Shown piece after piece: positions 35,301-44,200 of a stretch of DNA of 64,000 nucleotides. Made by a program: the position numbers and the translations under genes. The stretch is from Nereocystis luetkeana (Eukaryota > Sar > Phaeophyceae > Laminariales > Laminariaceae): the NCBI GenBank assembly GCA_031213475.1, contig JARUPZ010000030.1:5201661-5265660 (forward strand). The letters run 5' to 3'. The notes under the pieces were generated by a model. That model had not been told where the DNA came from. It ran no database searches and saw nothing but the letters and a program-made list of their open reading frames with translations. Each line of letters opens with the position of its first letter. Within the stretch, counting starts at the first letter, position 1.

Positions 35301-36678
35301 CTACCGTAGACCATGAGGTCGGAGTGATCTGTAGATAATCTGTGCGGTGGGTAAAGTAGTTTGCCTCCAAAGCGCGCGTACAGCTCTATTTGTAGCTAGC
35401 TTCACAGTTTTGGCTCGAGATTTATTCCGTGGTCTTTACCGGGCGATTTACGTGTGCGAGGGTGATCGCGGGGGGGGTGTACTTGATAGGAGAGAGGTAC
35501 TCGATCTCATGCATGGCCGTAGTCGTATGACCATAGACCCTCGCATCCCCACAATGCCGGGACGGAGCATGTCGGGTTTTCACCGACCAGGCAGACATTG
35601 CTTGCACCAAGCGCGAAGCGCCGTGAGGTGTCTGGCGAGTCGCATGAAGGGTGAGCTGCCTCCTACTAAGAACCGCGTGTGAGGCGGACTTGCATATGGA
35701 TGACAACTTCAATGAGTTAATTTAATTTTTTTCCGGTGTAGGCAATTCCGGAGACAGCAATGGGAGTACTATGTAACTGCCTCTTGGGTGCCTTACCTTG
35801 AACACTACGTGATACGATAATTCCCACTCGCGCGGAGTAAAGGTTCTTTACCTCGCACAAATGATCTAACTCGACAACCAGCTGTGGGCGATCGCCAAAA
35901 AAAAATAGGGAGGGGGTGTACCCGATAGGACAGATGCACTCGATCTCATGCATGGCCGTAGTCGTACCGCTTGGGGGGGGGGGGGCGATTATCTTGAATT
36001 GAAGCCTAACACGAGGTTTACCGTATAGTTTGCTACACTATTCTGGTACTATTTACGGGGGGCCATAGTTAACAGGACCAAATATTGTTAGTAAAAATGG
36101 TCAAACACATAGGTTTTTATGTTTACCGTAGGTCCTGTTAACTATGGTCCCCCGTACTAGTCTCCTCACTGCTCCGGACACGCTTGAGTAAACCTTGAAA
36201 AATCGACCCGGACGTGGTGATTAAAATTTACGCCCCCCCTCCCCTGTTCCGTCTCGAAAGGGATACGTGGCCAGTGTTCAGTGGTCAAATAACTAAGGTA
36301 AGCAACAAATAAGTACCCCCACCCCCTCTCACCCCTGCCCCCCCCCCCCATCGTCCCACCCCCCGTAAACAGGTTGTGGAAGGCATGGAAGTTGTTCGGC
36401 GAATCGAGGACTCCGGAACAACGTCGGGAGAGCCGACGAAGAGAGTGCAGATAGCCGACTGCGGGCAGATTCCAGATGAGGATGAAAAGAACGCTAGGAG
36501 CGATGACGATGAGGAGGAGGAAGAGGGGAGGGGCGGGGAGGGTGGGAGGAAGAGGGCGAGGGTACGCTTTGAAGCGACCGACGACGGTGCCTCGAAAGAG
36601 GGTCGGGTTGGAAGGGGGGGGGATGAAGCCGCGGAGGAAAGTAGACGAGAACGTCGAGATGGGGGGGGCAAGGGGTAA
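29290..36678 (+). CDS. Cyclophilin-type peptidyl-prolyl cis-trans isomerase with charged C-terminal tail (six exons, start not found)
   Basis: Exons by eye: 29290-29487, 29883-30068, 31583-31689, 33512-33603, 34405-34487, 36373-36678. Junctions are GT-AG and the frame is kept. The joined product (about 323 residues) has an acidic/coiled-coil N-terminus, the cyclophilin fold ([95 protein letters not shown]) and a tail with an acidic run and KR-rich stretches. Catalytic and cyclosporin-contact residues (FHR Arg, FM, QGG Gln, QFF, and the Trp of PWLD) are all present, so it is probably active. It would isomerise X-Pro bonds; the basic/acidic tail suggests a nuclear or spliceosome-associated cyclophilin (inference). 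The 31583 acceptor lies in a tandem repeat. It is convergent with the large minus-strand gene. Confidence 0.85.
29727..29815 (+). repeat. Poly-C-ending dispersed repeat, short form
   Basis: TCTCGAAAGGGATGCATGGT, then CAATCGTCAAATGACTAAG and a run of 18 Cs. Same motif and layout as 36245-36325, 48655-48727 and 50870-50945. It lies in an intron of the cyclophilin gene. Confidence 0.6.
29883..30068 (+). CDS. Cyclophilin gene, exon 2 (first strands and helix)
   Basis: It encodes the start of the cyclophilin fold ([40 protein letters not shown]). The loop between the first two strands is longer than usual (about 15 residues, Lys-rich). The donor GGTGGGG after GAGAAG is in phase 0. This is the most clearly recognisable exon of the gene. 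Confidence 0.85.
30177..30237. repeat. (GTGAGC)n microsatellite
   Basis: About ten perfect hexamer units, in cyclophilin intron 2. Confidence 0.85.
30345..30482 (+). repeat. Poly-C-ending dispersed repeat
   Basis: ACTCGACATGCTCTGTCCCG leads into GGGATGCGAGGGTCTATGGT, then CATACGACTACGGCCGTGCA, a doubled ATCGAGTAC and C-runs. It lies in cyclophilin intron 2, downstream of another C-run (30326-30345). Confidence 0.6.
31152..31603 (+). repeat. Minisatellite: 97-bp units merging into three 87-bp units that include a splice acceptor
   Basis: Two 97-bp units start at 31152 and 31249. Three 87-bp units start at 31343, 31430 and 31517 (each with GTCCAGAxTATCGTTCACG and ending near GCGAGGGACGAATG). 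The third unit contains the acceptor and first codons of cyclophilin exon 3. The array is open in all three forward frames, so the long ORFs across it are artefacts. Confidence 0.85.
31583..31689 (+). CDS. Cyclophilin gene, exon 3 (FHR active-site exon)
   Basis: After the acceptor CCCAG it reads [14 protein letters not shown], then [20 protein letters not shown]. It carries the active-site Arg (FHR), the FM pair and the Gln of QGGD. It ends in phase 2. Its first ~20 bases belong to the third unit of an 87-bp tandem repeat, so identical acceptor copies precede it. Confidence 0.8.
32235..32372. repeat. CTG/CAG trinucleotide repeat (~135 bp)
   Basis: Imperfect (TGC)n with TGT interruptions. On - it would encode about 40 glutamines, but the surrounding ORF has no domain and lies in a cyclophilin intron. 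Confidence 0.85.
33512..33603 (+). CDS. Cyclophilin gene, exon 4
   Basis: After a TTGTTTTGCAG acceptor it reads (S)[15 protein letters not shown] and [12 protein letters not shown], with a GTGAGA donor in phase 1. This segment is near-invariant in cyclophilins. Confidence 0.85.
33790..34125 (+). mobile_element. tRNA-derived SINE, copy 1
   Basis: It starts CCGGCGTCCCCGGTGGCTTG, with A-box-like TGGCTTGGTAGGTGG, then B-box GAGTTCGAGCCTC (about 33853). An unrelated body follows (GACGAGCAGTGGGAATGCTG, ACACCTGTGACCACGGCTTG) and an A-rich end (GATGATGAAAAAGAAAAAAG). The whole ~335 bp matches 61829-62145. It is directly followed by a MITE copy. It lies in a cyclophilin intron. Confidence 0.75.
34134..34255 (+). 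mobile_element. TA-MITE copy A
   Basis: Terminal inverted repeats of about 30 bp (TATTACGAGGGACCATAGTT ... mirrored to CCCCCGTAATA). Inside it has two extra short insertions relative to copy B read in reverse: TTAATA and CCAGGTA, each directly after a TA. Confidence 0.85.
34405..34487 (+). CDS. Cyclophilin gene, exon 5
   Basis: After a long CT-rich tract and TGCTAG it reads (G)[19 protein letters not shown] and SKHVVFGK, with a GTAAGG donor in phase 0. It holds the QFF and Trp ligand-pocket residues. Confidence 0.85.
34519..34627 (-). mobile_element. TA-MITE copy B
   Basis: 109 bp, interior in the opposite orientation to copy A, only 260 bp from it. TATTACGGGGGGCCATAGTT at one end, CCCCCGTAATA at the other. 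It is the cleanest reference for the insertions in copy A. Confidence 0.85.
34640..34850. repeat. Inverted (GGGTC)n / (GACCC)n pentamer arrays
   Basis: GGGTCGGGTCGGG-type repeats at 34650-34735 face CCCGACCCGACCC-type repeats at 34785-34835, about 60 bp apart, so the strand can fold back on itself. Confidence 0.75.
35075..35335. repeat. AGATCAT-rich repeat, related to 37400-37610
   Basis: Both stretches share CGGCAACATGAGCTAGATCA followed by TACAGATCATAC, and a GTACAG(A/G)T segment upstream. 35060-35130 has repeated GATCATCTAC(A)AAT/GATCAGCCACA words. No coding signal. Confidence 0.5.
35465..35735 (-). repeat. Poly-C-ending dispersed repeat, long form, minus orientation
   Basis: On - it reads AACTCATTGAAGTTGTC, ... 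CACCCTTCATGCGACTCGCC, GTCTGCCTGGTCGGTG, GGGATGCGAGGGTCTATGGT, ATGCATGAGATCGAGTACC and a C-run (G-run at 35470 on +). It matches 50950-51245 in the plus orientation. Confidence 0.65.
35905..35985 (-). repeat. Poly-C-ending dispersed repeat fragment
   Basis: On + it reads GGTGTACCCGATAGGACAGA, ATCTCATGCATGGCCGTAGT and a run of 12 Gs in the opposite order to the intact copies, so the fragment is rearranged or partial. Confidence 0.5.
36050..36159 (+). mobile_element. TA-MITE copy C
   Basis: TATTTACGGGGGGCCATAGT to CCCCCGTACTA, with a one-base insertion and a substitution in the outermost bases. It lies in a cyclophilin intron, just before the last exon. Confidence 0.8.
36245..36325 (+). repeat. 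Poly-C-ending dispersed repeat, short form
   Basis: TCTCGAAAGGGATACGTGGC, GTCAAATAACTAAGGTAAGC and C-runs. It forms the pyrimidine-rich end of the last cyclophilin intron (acceptor at 36371). Confidence 0.6.
36373..36678 (+). CDS. Cyclophilin gene, last exon with charged tail
   Basis: It begins [20 protein letters not shown] and completes the last strand (VQIADCGQI). It then runs into an acidic stretch (DDDEEEEEG), a basic [10 protein letters not shown] motif and an Arg/Glu-rich Gly tail, with a TAA stop at 36676. The tail is a plausible nuclear localisation region (inference). Confidence 0.8.
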   Translation, partial: VVEGMEVVRRIEDSGTTSGEPTKRVQIADCGQIPDEDEKNARSDDDEEEEEGRGGEGGRKRARVRFEATDDGASKEGRVGRGGDEAAEESRRERRDGGGKG

Positions 36679-37953
36679 GGACTGACGGGGAGGGCACGGG
36701 GTGTATACCATCATCGGCAAATAGTCTAATCCCCGAAGTGGGTTTTTGTTGTTTCGGCTAGGCCATCGTTTCCATCGGTTTTCTCCCAGGGAATGAGGGG
36801 GGCGCGCAAGCTTTTTGTTCTTGGGGGATAGTGGAGTCTCCCGCCGCCAGCTAACGTTCGCCTGTAGTTGTGGCGGCGGTTGCGGTGTTTTCGGCGGCTA
36901 TTTGTACGGCATGTGCCTCGCTTTGAGTCCCTTCGAGACGGAGCTGGGGGCCTCGCCAGGGTTCCTTGGCTCGGTCTGGCGTCCGCGAAATTACGTACGG
37001 GTTGGTTGGTGTTTAGCTGATGGCCCATCTGCTCCTCCTCCCCGCTGGATGGCCTACCCCGCATGTCCGTCTGTATATTGCGGTAGGTTTAGTCGGGCAC
37101 AAGGTTTGCAGGAAAAGCTGAGCCTATCCAGTGCTTGTGCAGTGCCCTTGTGTCCATTGTGTCCGTTGCGTCTGTCCATTGTGCTCGTTGCGAGGAGATT
37201 TAGTAGTAGGGGTGAGCGAGCGGGTCGCGCTGACCAATCGCAACGGTCGCGCGCCTTGTTAGCCGTTACCAGGTACCACTCTGGGCGTGAATATAAGGAT
37301 CGAATGGTATTCATATTGATGTATAAAGAGTGCTTGTATTTTCGATCATAGTGGTGTGCTGCTACTCACGGTATGACAACTTGCACACGTCGGCCAGATG
37401 ACGATGTATCTATCTGTCTACAGGTAGATAATCTAGATCCTATCCTGCCTTGCTGAGGTGCTGCGCAGGATCCGTTCTGTACAGGTATAACCCAGGGAAC
37501 ACGTCCCACAGTAGTAGATCGCGCAGGTGATATCGGTTCCCACCCGGCAACATGAGCTAGATCATACAGATCATACCTATATCTTCCCTGAAAGGCCTAG
37601 ATCATCAAAAGTGGGAATGATTTAATTATGATCTTCCCGAGGTGCATAAAACGTGTGTGGCTCTAATTCCAAGAGCTTAGTTCCGAAAACATTAAGGATG
37701 AAAACATGAACACGCTCGCGATCGAAGCACCACACGCAGCTTGTAAAAATAGGGGTTTCGACGAAATCCTCAATCTCACTGTAGATGCGGGGTGGCTTAT
37801 TTTTTTAAAATGAAAATGTGTAAGGGTTAAGAACGGCACACGTCGTTTCTGCGCGAAAGACGGCGAGAATTTTTTATTTTTTTATTTGTTGAGATCGTAT
37901 TGTTTCTGAAAAAGTATACCAGGTATATAGCTATATAAATAGGGTGTTTTTTT
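36679..37953. other. Intergenic space between two convergent genes
   Basis: 1.3 kb between the cyclophilin stop and the stop of the minus-strand gene. It contains the AGATCAT-rich repeat (37400-37610) and AT-rich sequence. ORFs here (for example 36815-37351) have no domain signal. No terminator can be assigned with confidence. Confidence 0.5.
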
Positions 37954-38217
37954 TCAACTTCCGTCGAAAGTTCCACCGGTCACGGCAGACCTCCCGTTTC
38001 GAGCCCTGCGGCCCTCTAGCCGCAACCGCCTCTCGTCGGCCCGCTTTTCTCTCTTCTCGGGTCGACGGCCTGCGGGCGGCGCCTTCTTGTTGAGCTGGTT
38101 CTTCTCCTTGGCTTTCTTGGCGTTTAGCTTCTCCTTGTACATCTTGTACTCGTGGGTTTCGGGGTTTAGGTAGCGTTCCTCCATCTCCCGCTGCAACGCT
38201 GCTTTCGCTTCGGCTTC
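37954..38217 (-). CDS. Multidomain gene, last exon
   Basis: EAEAKAALQREMEERYLNPE, then a Lys/Glu/Arg-rich helix and an Arg-rich end before the stop at 37954. Acceptor GCTGCTACAG. The 3' end is 1.3 kb from the cyclophilin stop. Confidence 0.75.
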   Translation of the reverse strand, partial: EAEAKAALQREMEERYLNPETHEYKMYKEKLNAKKAKEKNQLNKKAPPAGRRPEKREKRADERRLRLEGRRARNGRSAVTGGTFDGS

Positions 38218-41200
38218 CTGTAGCAGCGAGGGAGGGGGTGCCCGCGCGATAACATCGAGATGAGGCTTGAGCAGGTTGCATCGATGTTTAGCTCACCGTA
38301 ACTCAATACTTGATTTATAGAAGGATATTTCGCCAGACGAATCAACATGCGCTATTGGATATGGGCACTGCTCCAATAAATTCTATTCATATTAGTAGTG
38401 GTGTTAGTATCGAAGAACGTTTTGTCCGAAAAATTTCCTTTTTTTTTCTTGTGTTTTTTTTATGTCCTGATTTCCTGAGTTTTTTCCTACTAAGAGAAGA
38501 GTGCTATCAAAAGCGTTCCTGGTTATTTGCTCTCCCTTAATTTTCCCCATTTATTATTAGGAAATGTTTCCTGTCTTTTTTTCAAGAATAAGAGTAAAAT
38601 CAGTAAAAATGTTCTTGAATAATAGCGGACTTTAGGCACGGACTGCTGCGGGTGGGTACGTAGTCTGTGGCAACGCCCATCCCACGTTTGCCCTCTAGTA
38701 CGAATCACCCGCGTGTGTGTTTCGGTCGAGATTTGTTCATCATGTCGTGGATGGTTGATTCCCAACAAGCTCCCCGCGCTTGGTCGATCATTCGCGTCGA
38801 GGGCCGGTGATTATCTGTGATGTGAACGGAGAGCACCCTTTTGTGAGGACTTCTCTAAGCTGGGTAATCGATCGATCTTTTACCCCTATAGCTCAGCAGG
38901 TAACACCCTCACATGTGACGTCGTGGAGGACGCGGGTTCGAATCTCACTTCGGGCGTTTTTTTTTCCCCTACCAGGTACCAGGTATATCTCAGTAGGTAA
39001 CACCTTCACAACCCCGGTCACTGCTGGCGCACACGCCAAACACAAAATACGAAATAAACATTGGGCGCGCTCTTCCTGACGCTTTACCCTAGCGCGATTT
39101 TCCATCACCAAGGCACACATTCACTCTCTCTCTTTTGGCATTGATATCCAACATTAATACCCTGGTAGCAGTTAGTTGCCGGCACGCAGTCACGGATGTC
39201 ACAGCATAGTGCAGTGTCACTGAGTAGGTTTAGCAGGTTGGGAGAAGGGATCTTTAGGCATGTGTTTTACTTGAAAAATGTGTAGCCTGGTCTGCACTTC
39301 GGAATCATCGTCCGCAACTGAGAAATTTCCTGGTTCGATGCAAACTCGGCGCAGCCGCGTTTATGGCGAGTTTTGGCCCGTTTTGGCTGCGGTTTGGGGT
39401 CAGGGTTAGGGTTAGGGTTAGGGTTAGGGTTAGAGTCAGGGGTGGGGTTGGGTCTTCGCCCGTATCTTGATCCCAACAGGAACCAAAACACCCGAACAGC
39501 CTACCAACCTAAAGATCCCTTCTCCCAGATTGTTAAAGGTCCTCGTATCACTGCCTCAAGATATTTTTACCGCTCGCGAGTCCGCACGAAACGTTATCAC
39601 CAGTGAACCCGCCTACATTTTCTTTTTTCATTTTTTTCGTCCCATTTAGTGTCTCCGCCCTTCTTTTTCTCTCTCCCAACTACAGTACTATTACGGTGGA
39701 CCATAGTTAATACCTGGTAGGACCTATGGTATACATAAAAACCTACCAGTATATATGTAACCATTTTTACTAACAATATTTAGTCCTATTAACTATGGTC
39801 CCCCGTAATAGTGGTGTCGAAACTCAGATCAACCAAATGGGTCAGGTAGCAGGCTCTCCTCCCCCCGCCTCCCTAGTACAGGTCGAGTGCCGTGTGCATT
39901 TTTACCGCGAGGAGATTTGACTGAAGCCTTTTCTTCCCTCGTCGCCTATTAAAAGCGTCTTATTGAACTGCGCTATGATATTCATGTATGTAGCACGCAA
40001 ATCCCCTGAAAAAACCCAGAGAGATGCGTGCTACGCCCGCCATAGGGGTGTGAAATAGCACCCGATATGTCTGGGGCGGATCTCCATGCTTCACGAAAAC
40101 CTGGTCGCTTCTGAGCAAGTACGCACGCTTAATCCTTTCGGGCGTTGAAGAGATATAAAACGACCGAAACAGTTACGATTTTGTTGTTTTCAACGGTCCA
40201 TGATACGAGCATCGCGAGCGACCAGCAGTGCCGGTAGGACCATGTTGCGCCCGTGCCGTACAACACCCTGCATTCGACCATTGTAAGTCGAACACCAACC
40301 ATTGTTTCATCCCCCAATCACCCAGTGATCGTTGCCGTGAGCGTCACATTTTTATCGTCGAGTTTTCCCCTTGAAGTCTCAAGAGGATTAGCCCCCGACA
40401 AAACATTCGACGGCCTTGAGGTAGAAAACCCAAATTATTGTTATATGCAAATGCCACAAGTGGGACCCCCAAGATACTGGGTACCAGACCAGGCAGTTCC
40501 TTGGTCGGTCAGAAAAAAATTCAGCCGAAAAGTGCCGCCTCTGTGTCGTAAAATAGCACGCGCCGAGAACATGTTTACTGTTTTTCTTTTTTGACGCGGA
40601 CGTGTTGCTATCGCTGTGCCTTACCTTTCGCAAGCGTTCGGCCTCTTCCATGGCTGGGTCGATGACTGGTACTTGCGGCTTGGGAAACATCTTGTCGTAT
40701 TCCGCTCGCCCGCACGGCCAGCAGTGGTACGCGCAGGCTCCCATCTTGCGCTTGATGCGCCGCTGGCGCATGGCCTCGAGTCTTGTGGAGTCGGCCATGC
40801 GGTCCTCGTATTCGCGCCGTCGCTTGTCCTCGAGGTCGTTTTGGATTCTTCTCTTTTTTTTTCGCCACCAAGTTTCGCCCCACACTGCTTGCATCATCTT
40901 CACCTTCATGTTTGTAGCGCGATTTGACATTGGGAGAAGACATAGAGAGGTGGGAGGGGGGGGGGGGTGGGGGGGGGAGATAGAGTATATACATAGAAAG
41001 AGAGAGGGAGAGAGAGAGAGAGAGAGAGAGAGACCGGGACGGAGAAAGAGAGGGGGGTGGGTTGTCAATAGAGAGGAGGGAGTTGAGCAACGGTCTTGCA
41101 GGGATACTGTGATCCCGTCATGCCCGTGAAATCTGCGGTGATGGTAGGGGAAAGGACGGGGGGCTCTGAGTTCCGCACGTACATGCACAAATTATCGATG

Positions 41201-44200
41201 CGTACACATTCACACTACTCTGTCCGAATATATATATGGCGGACATAAGGATCCTGTGGTATTGTGTAAGGCGATGCAGGGTGGGAACAGTTGCACACCT
41301 GGTGCGGGCACCGGTAATGCGTGATCACCACTGCGTCAGAATACATGGTGCCAGTTTTTTTGTTTGTTTGTTTGGTGTTGCCCTGTTTTGAGGTGCTCAG
41401 TATGGTAGTAAACCTCTATGCCCTTGCGACGAGAAGCGTGTGCGCTACTCCCGGCCAGTCTGATCGTCGTCGACAAGCCCAGAACATCGCTAGACCCGAC
41501 GATGTACATTACAGTCTACAGGGTGCAGTCTAAACAGACGCCCTTTTTACTTTCCAGCTCTCAACCCGCGGGAGCTTTTACACTTACAAGTAACTGCATG
41601 ATTTTTTTCTACAGACAAGCCGTGACCACAGGCAGTGGGTCCGGGCGTTGTAGGGATGCGAGGGTCTATGGTCATACGACTACGGCCATGCATGATATCG
41701 AGTACCCCCCCCCCCCGGTACATGCCTCCATCTTTCTGGCGCACACCCCTGGGATGGGAAAACGAAAGAATGACCACTATTGCTACTGTTATATTACAAC
41801 AAGTGCTCCATAATGCGCATAACTCTCACATGATATGATGTCATACTGTATAATGTATCACCCACACCTGCAGCCGGAACGCCGGGAAAAACAGCGAAGG
41901 GAACGCCTGGTTAAACAGCTCGAACTCCCAGAACTCGATCTTCCCGTCCTGCTGCACGGAGAGCTTGTTGAAGGCAACCTTTGTGTTTCCGGTTGGACCC
42001 TTGACCGGGTCGACGTTGTAGAGCATGTTCACCAACATTCGCATCTCGTCCTTCTCGATGTACCCGTTTTTCTCGCGGTCGAGGATGAAAAAGCAGAACC
42101 TCAAGATGTCTTCCCCCTCGAAGAGGCAGTAGGTGGCGATGGCGTGCAGCCATTCGGAAAATGTGAGCTGCTGGAAGTCCCGGATACCTGCGGTTTTGGT
42201 TTGATGTGGCCATGATCGAGGCGAGACAACACAAAGACGCTATGTAGTGTACCAGGTATATCGGTTGACACGGAATGGCAATATTGTTACGAGGGTTACC
42301 CTGGACTGGGTACGAGTCATCGGTCGATATTTTACTCCTATAGCTCAGAATAGGTAACACCTTCATATTGGGCATCGTCGGCAGGACACGGGCTTCGAAT
42401 CTCACTCCGAACGTTCCCTCAACCCCTTTCGAACCGCAGTCCCGTTTTGGGGACAAACCACTCAAATTCTAAGTAATTAGTCCCCAAAACGGGACTGCGG
42501 CCCTAAAAGGATTAAAAACATATCTCCTTGGTTCCCCGGGTATTGAAACTAAGCGGGTAGGTCAACGTACGGCGGTAGACGGAACCGTTATGTCCCAAAA
42601 GACCCCGCCGACCGGAGGGGGGGAGAGTTTTACAAGAATTACCCTTGGCTGGGTAATCGATGGATGTGTTACTTGATACAGCCATAATGTCGTTCATCCT
42701 AGATACCCGGTAAACTTCTTCGGGTCGTACATTTATGTGGTGCCCTTGCCAAAGGCTACCCGAGTTGTTCAGACCATGTTTCGAATGGAGCTGTTGCTCG
42801 AATTTCGAGTTTTCTCCGTGTTTGTTATTTGTGTAGTGGAAAAGTAGCAACTTGATGTTAGTACGGAAAACTCAAGCATCGATGATCGCCTGAAATGAAA
42901 AATAGGCCTGAACCAATTAATTCTGGTAGATGTAGTCAAGGACATGACCGAAAAAAATATACATTGGCCAAAATATTGAGAAGTAGTGCTGAAATTATGA
43001 CTGGTCAAAAAAAGAAAATACAAGTGAATGCCAGTGGATGTGGAAGTGGACCAAAAACTAAAACCACCTCTAGATTAGTTGCCTTTGGGCCCTAAAGAGT
43101 TTGGGGTTGGTTTTAACCCAATATAGTAGGTCTGATAGGTAGCTTTCGATATATACTCGGGCATCGCCGTAGTTATCGAGAAATTGTTGCCCCGCGAAGT
43201 GCTCACTAAAGGGATGTTGAACACGCCACTACTTGCGCTGCACTTACAGTATTCCCCATCGTGTGAGTAGGCGCGATCGAACGCCCTGGATAAGAGCTTC
43301 TCTATGGATGATTCAGATCGGCCCAGTTCGTTAGGGCTGACAAGATATTCATCTGGAGGCCCAAAGTCGGCCCTGCTGCTGATCTACCAAGCAGCCGAAT
43401 CTACCTGCAGCTGAATCTACCTGCAGCTCGGTAGGTAGCACCTTCACATTCTGTCCTCGTCTGTCGATGTCGTGCCCGCTAAGCTGTCAGGCCGATTTTG
43501 CGGCGGAAAATGGTCCGACAACTTCTGCGCATCATAAATAACACCGGGACAAAACTTTTGTGGTATCAGGTATGCACTTGGTTTTATTTTGCTTGTACGG
43601 TGTTTCCGAGGTCCTGGAAAATAACGGACATCGGAACCCATGGCATGCGAACGAATACATCGTGTCTGACTGTGAAACTGTTGCTGCAGTCAGCCTATTG
43701 CGGGGGACCAACCTACACTAAACACGAAAACCTATGTATTCCCGTATTTTTACTATTACGGGGGCCATAGTTAACAGGACCAAATATTGTTAGTAAAAAT
43801 GGTCAAACATATAGGTTTTTATCTGTACCATAGGTCCTGTTAACTATGGTCCCCCGTAATAACAGCATTTATTTGGTTCTATTTACTATGGTCCCCTGTA
43901 ATAGTGTACCAGGTACGTATTACTCGTACGTACACACTAGAAGTTTTTGACGCCCAAGATGCTCACCGATGAGCTCAAACAAGCTATCCCCAAATATTGA
44001 CTTCCTTTCTCCCAGCATCTTGTACACGTTCTCCAGGGTGAGGCAGCCTCGCTGCGCCTTGTCGTGGCTGCAGAATAACTTGAACACCTGTCGTTGTTAT
44101 TGTGGTGTTTTTTTGTTGTTGTCATGCACACACGCAACACACAGACAGAAGAGGGCGGGTTTCCGTGGAGCGACAACACTTCTTCTTTTTTTGGTTGTAC

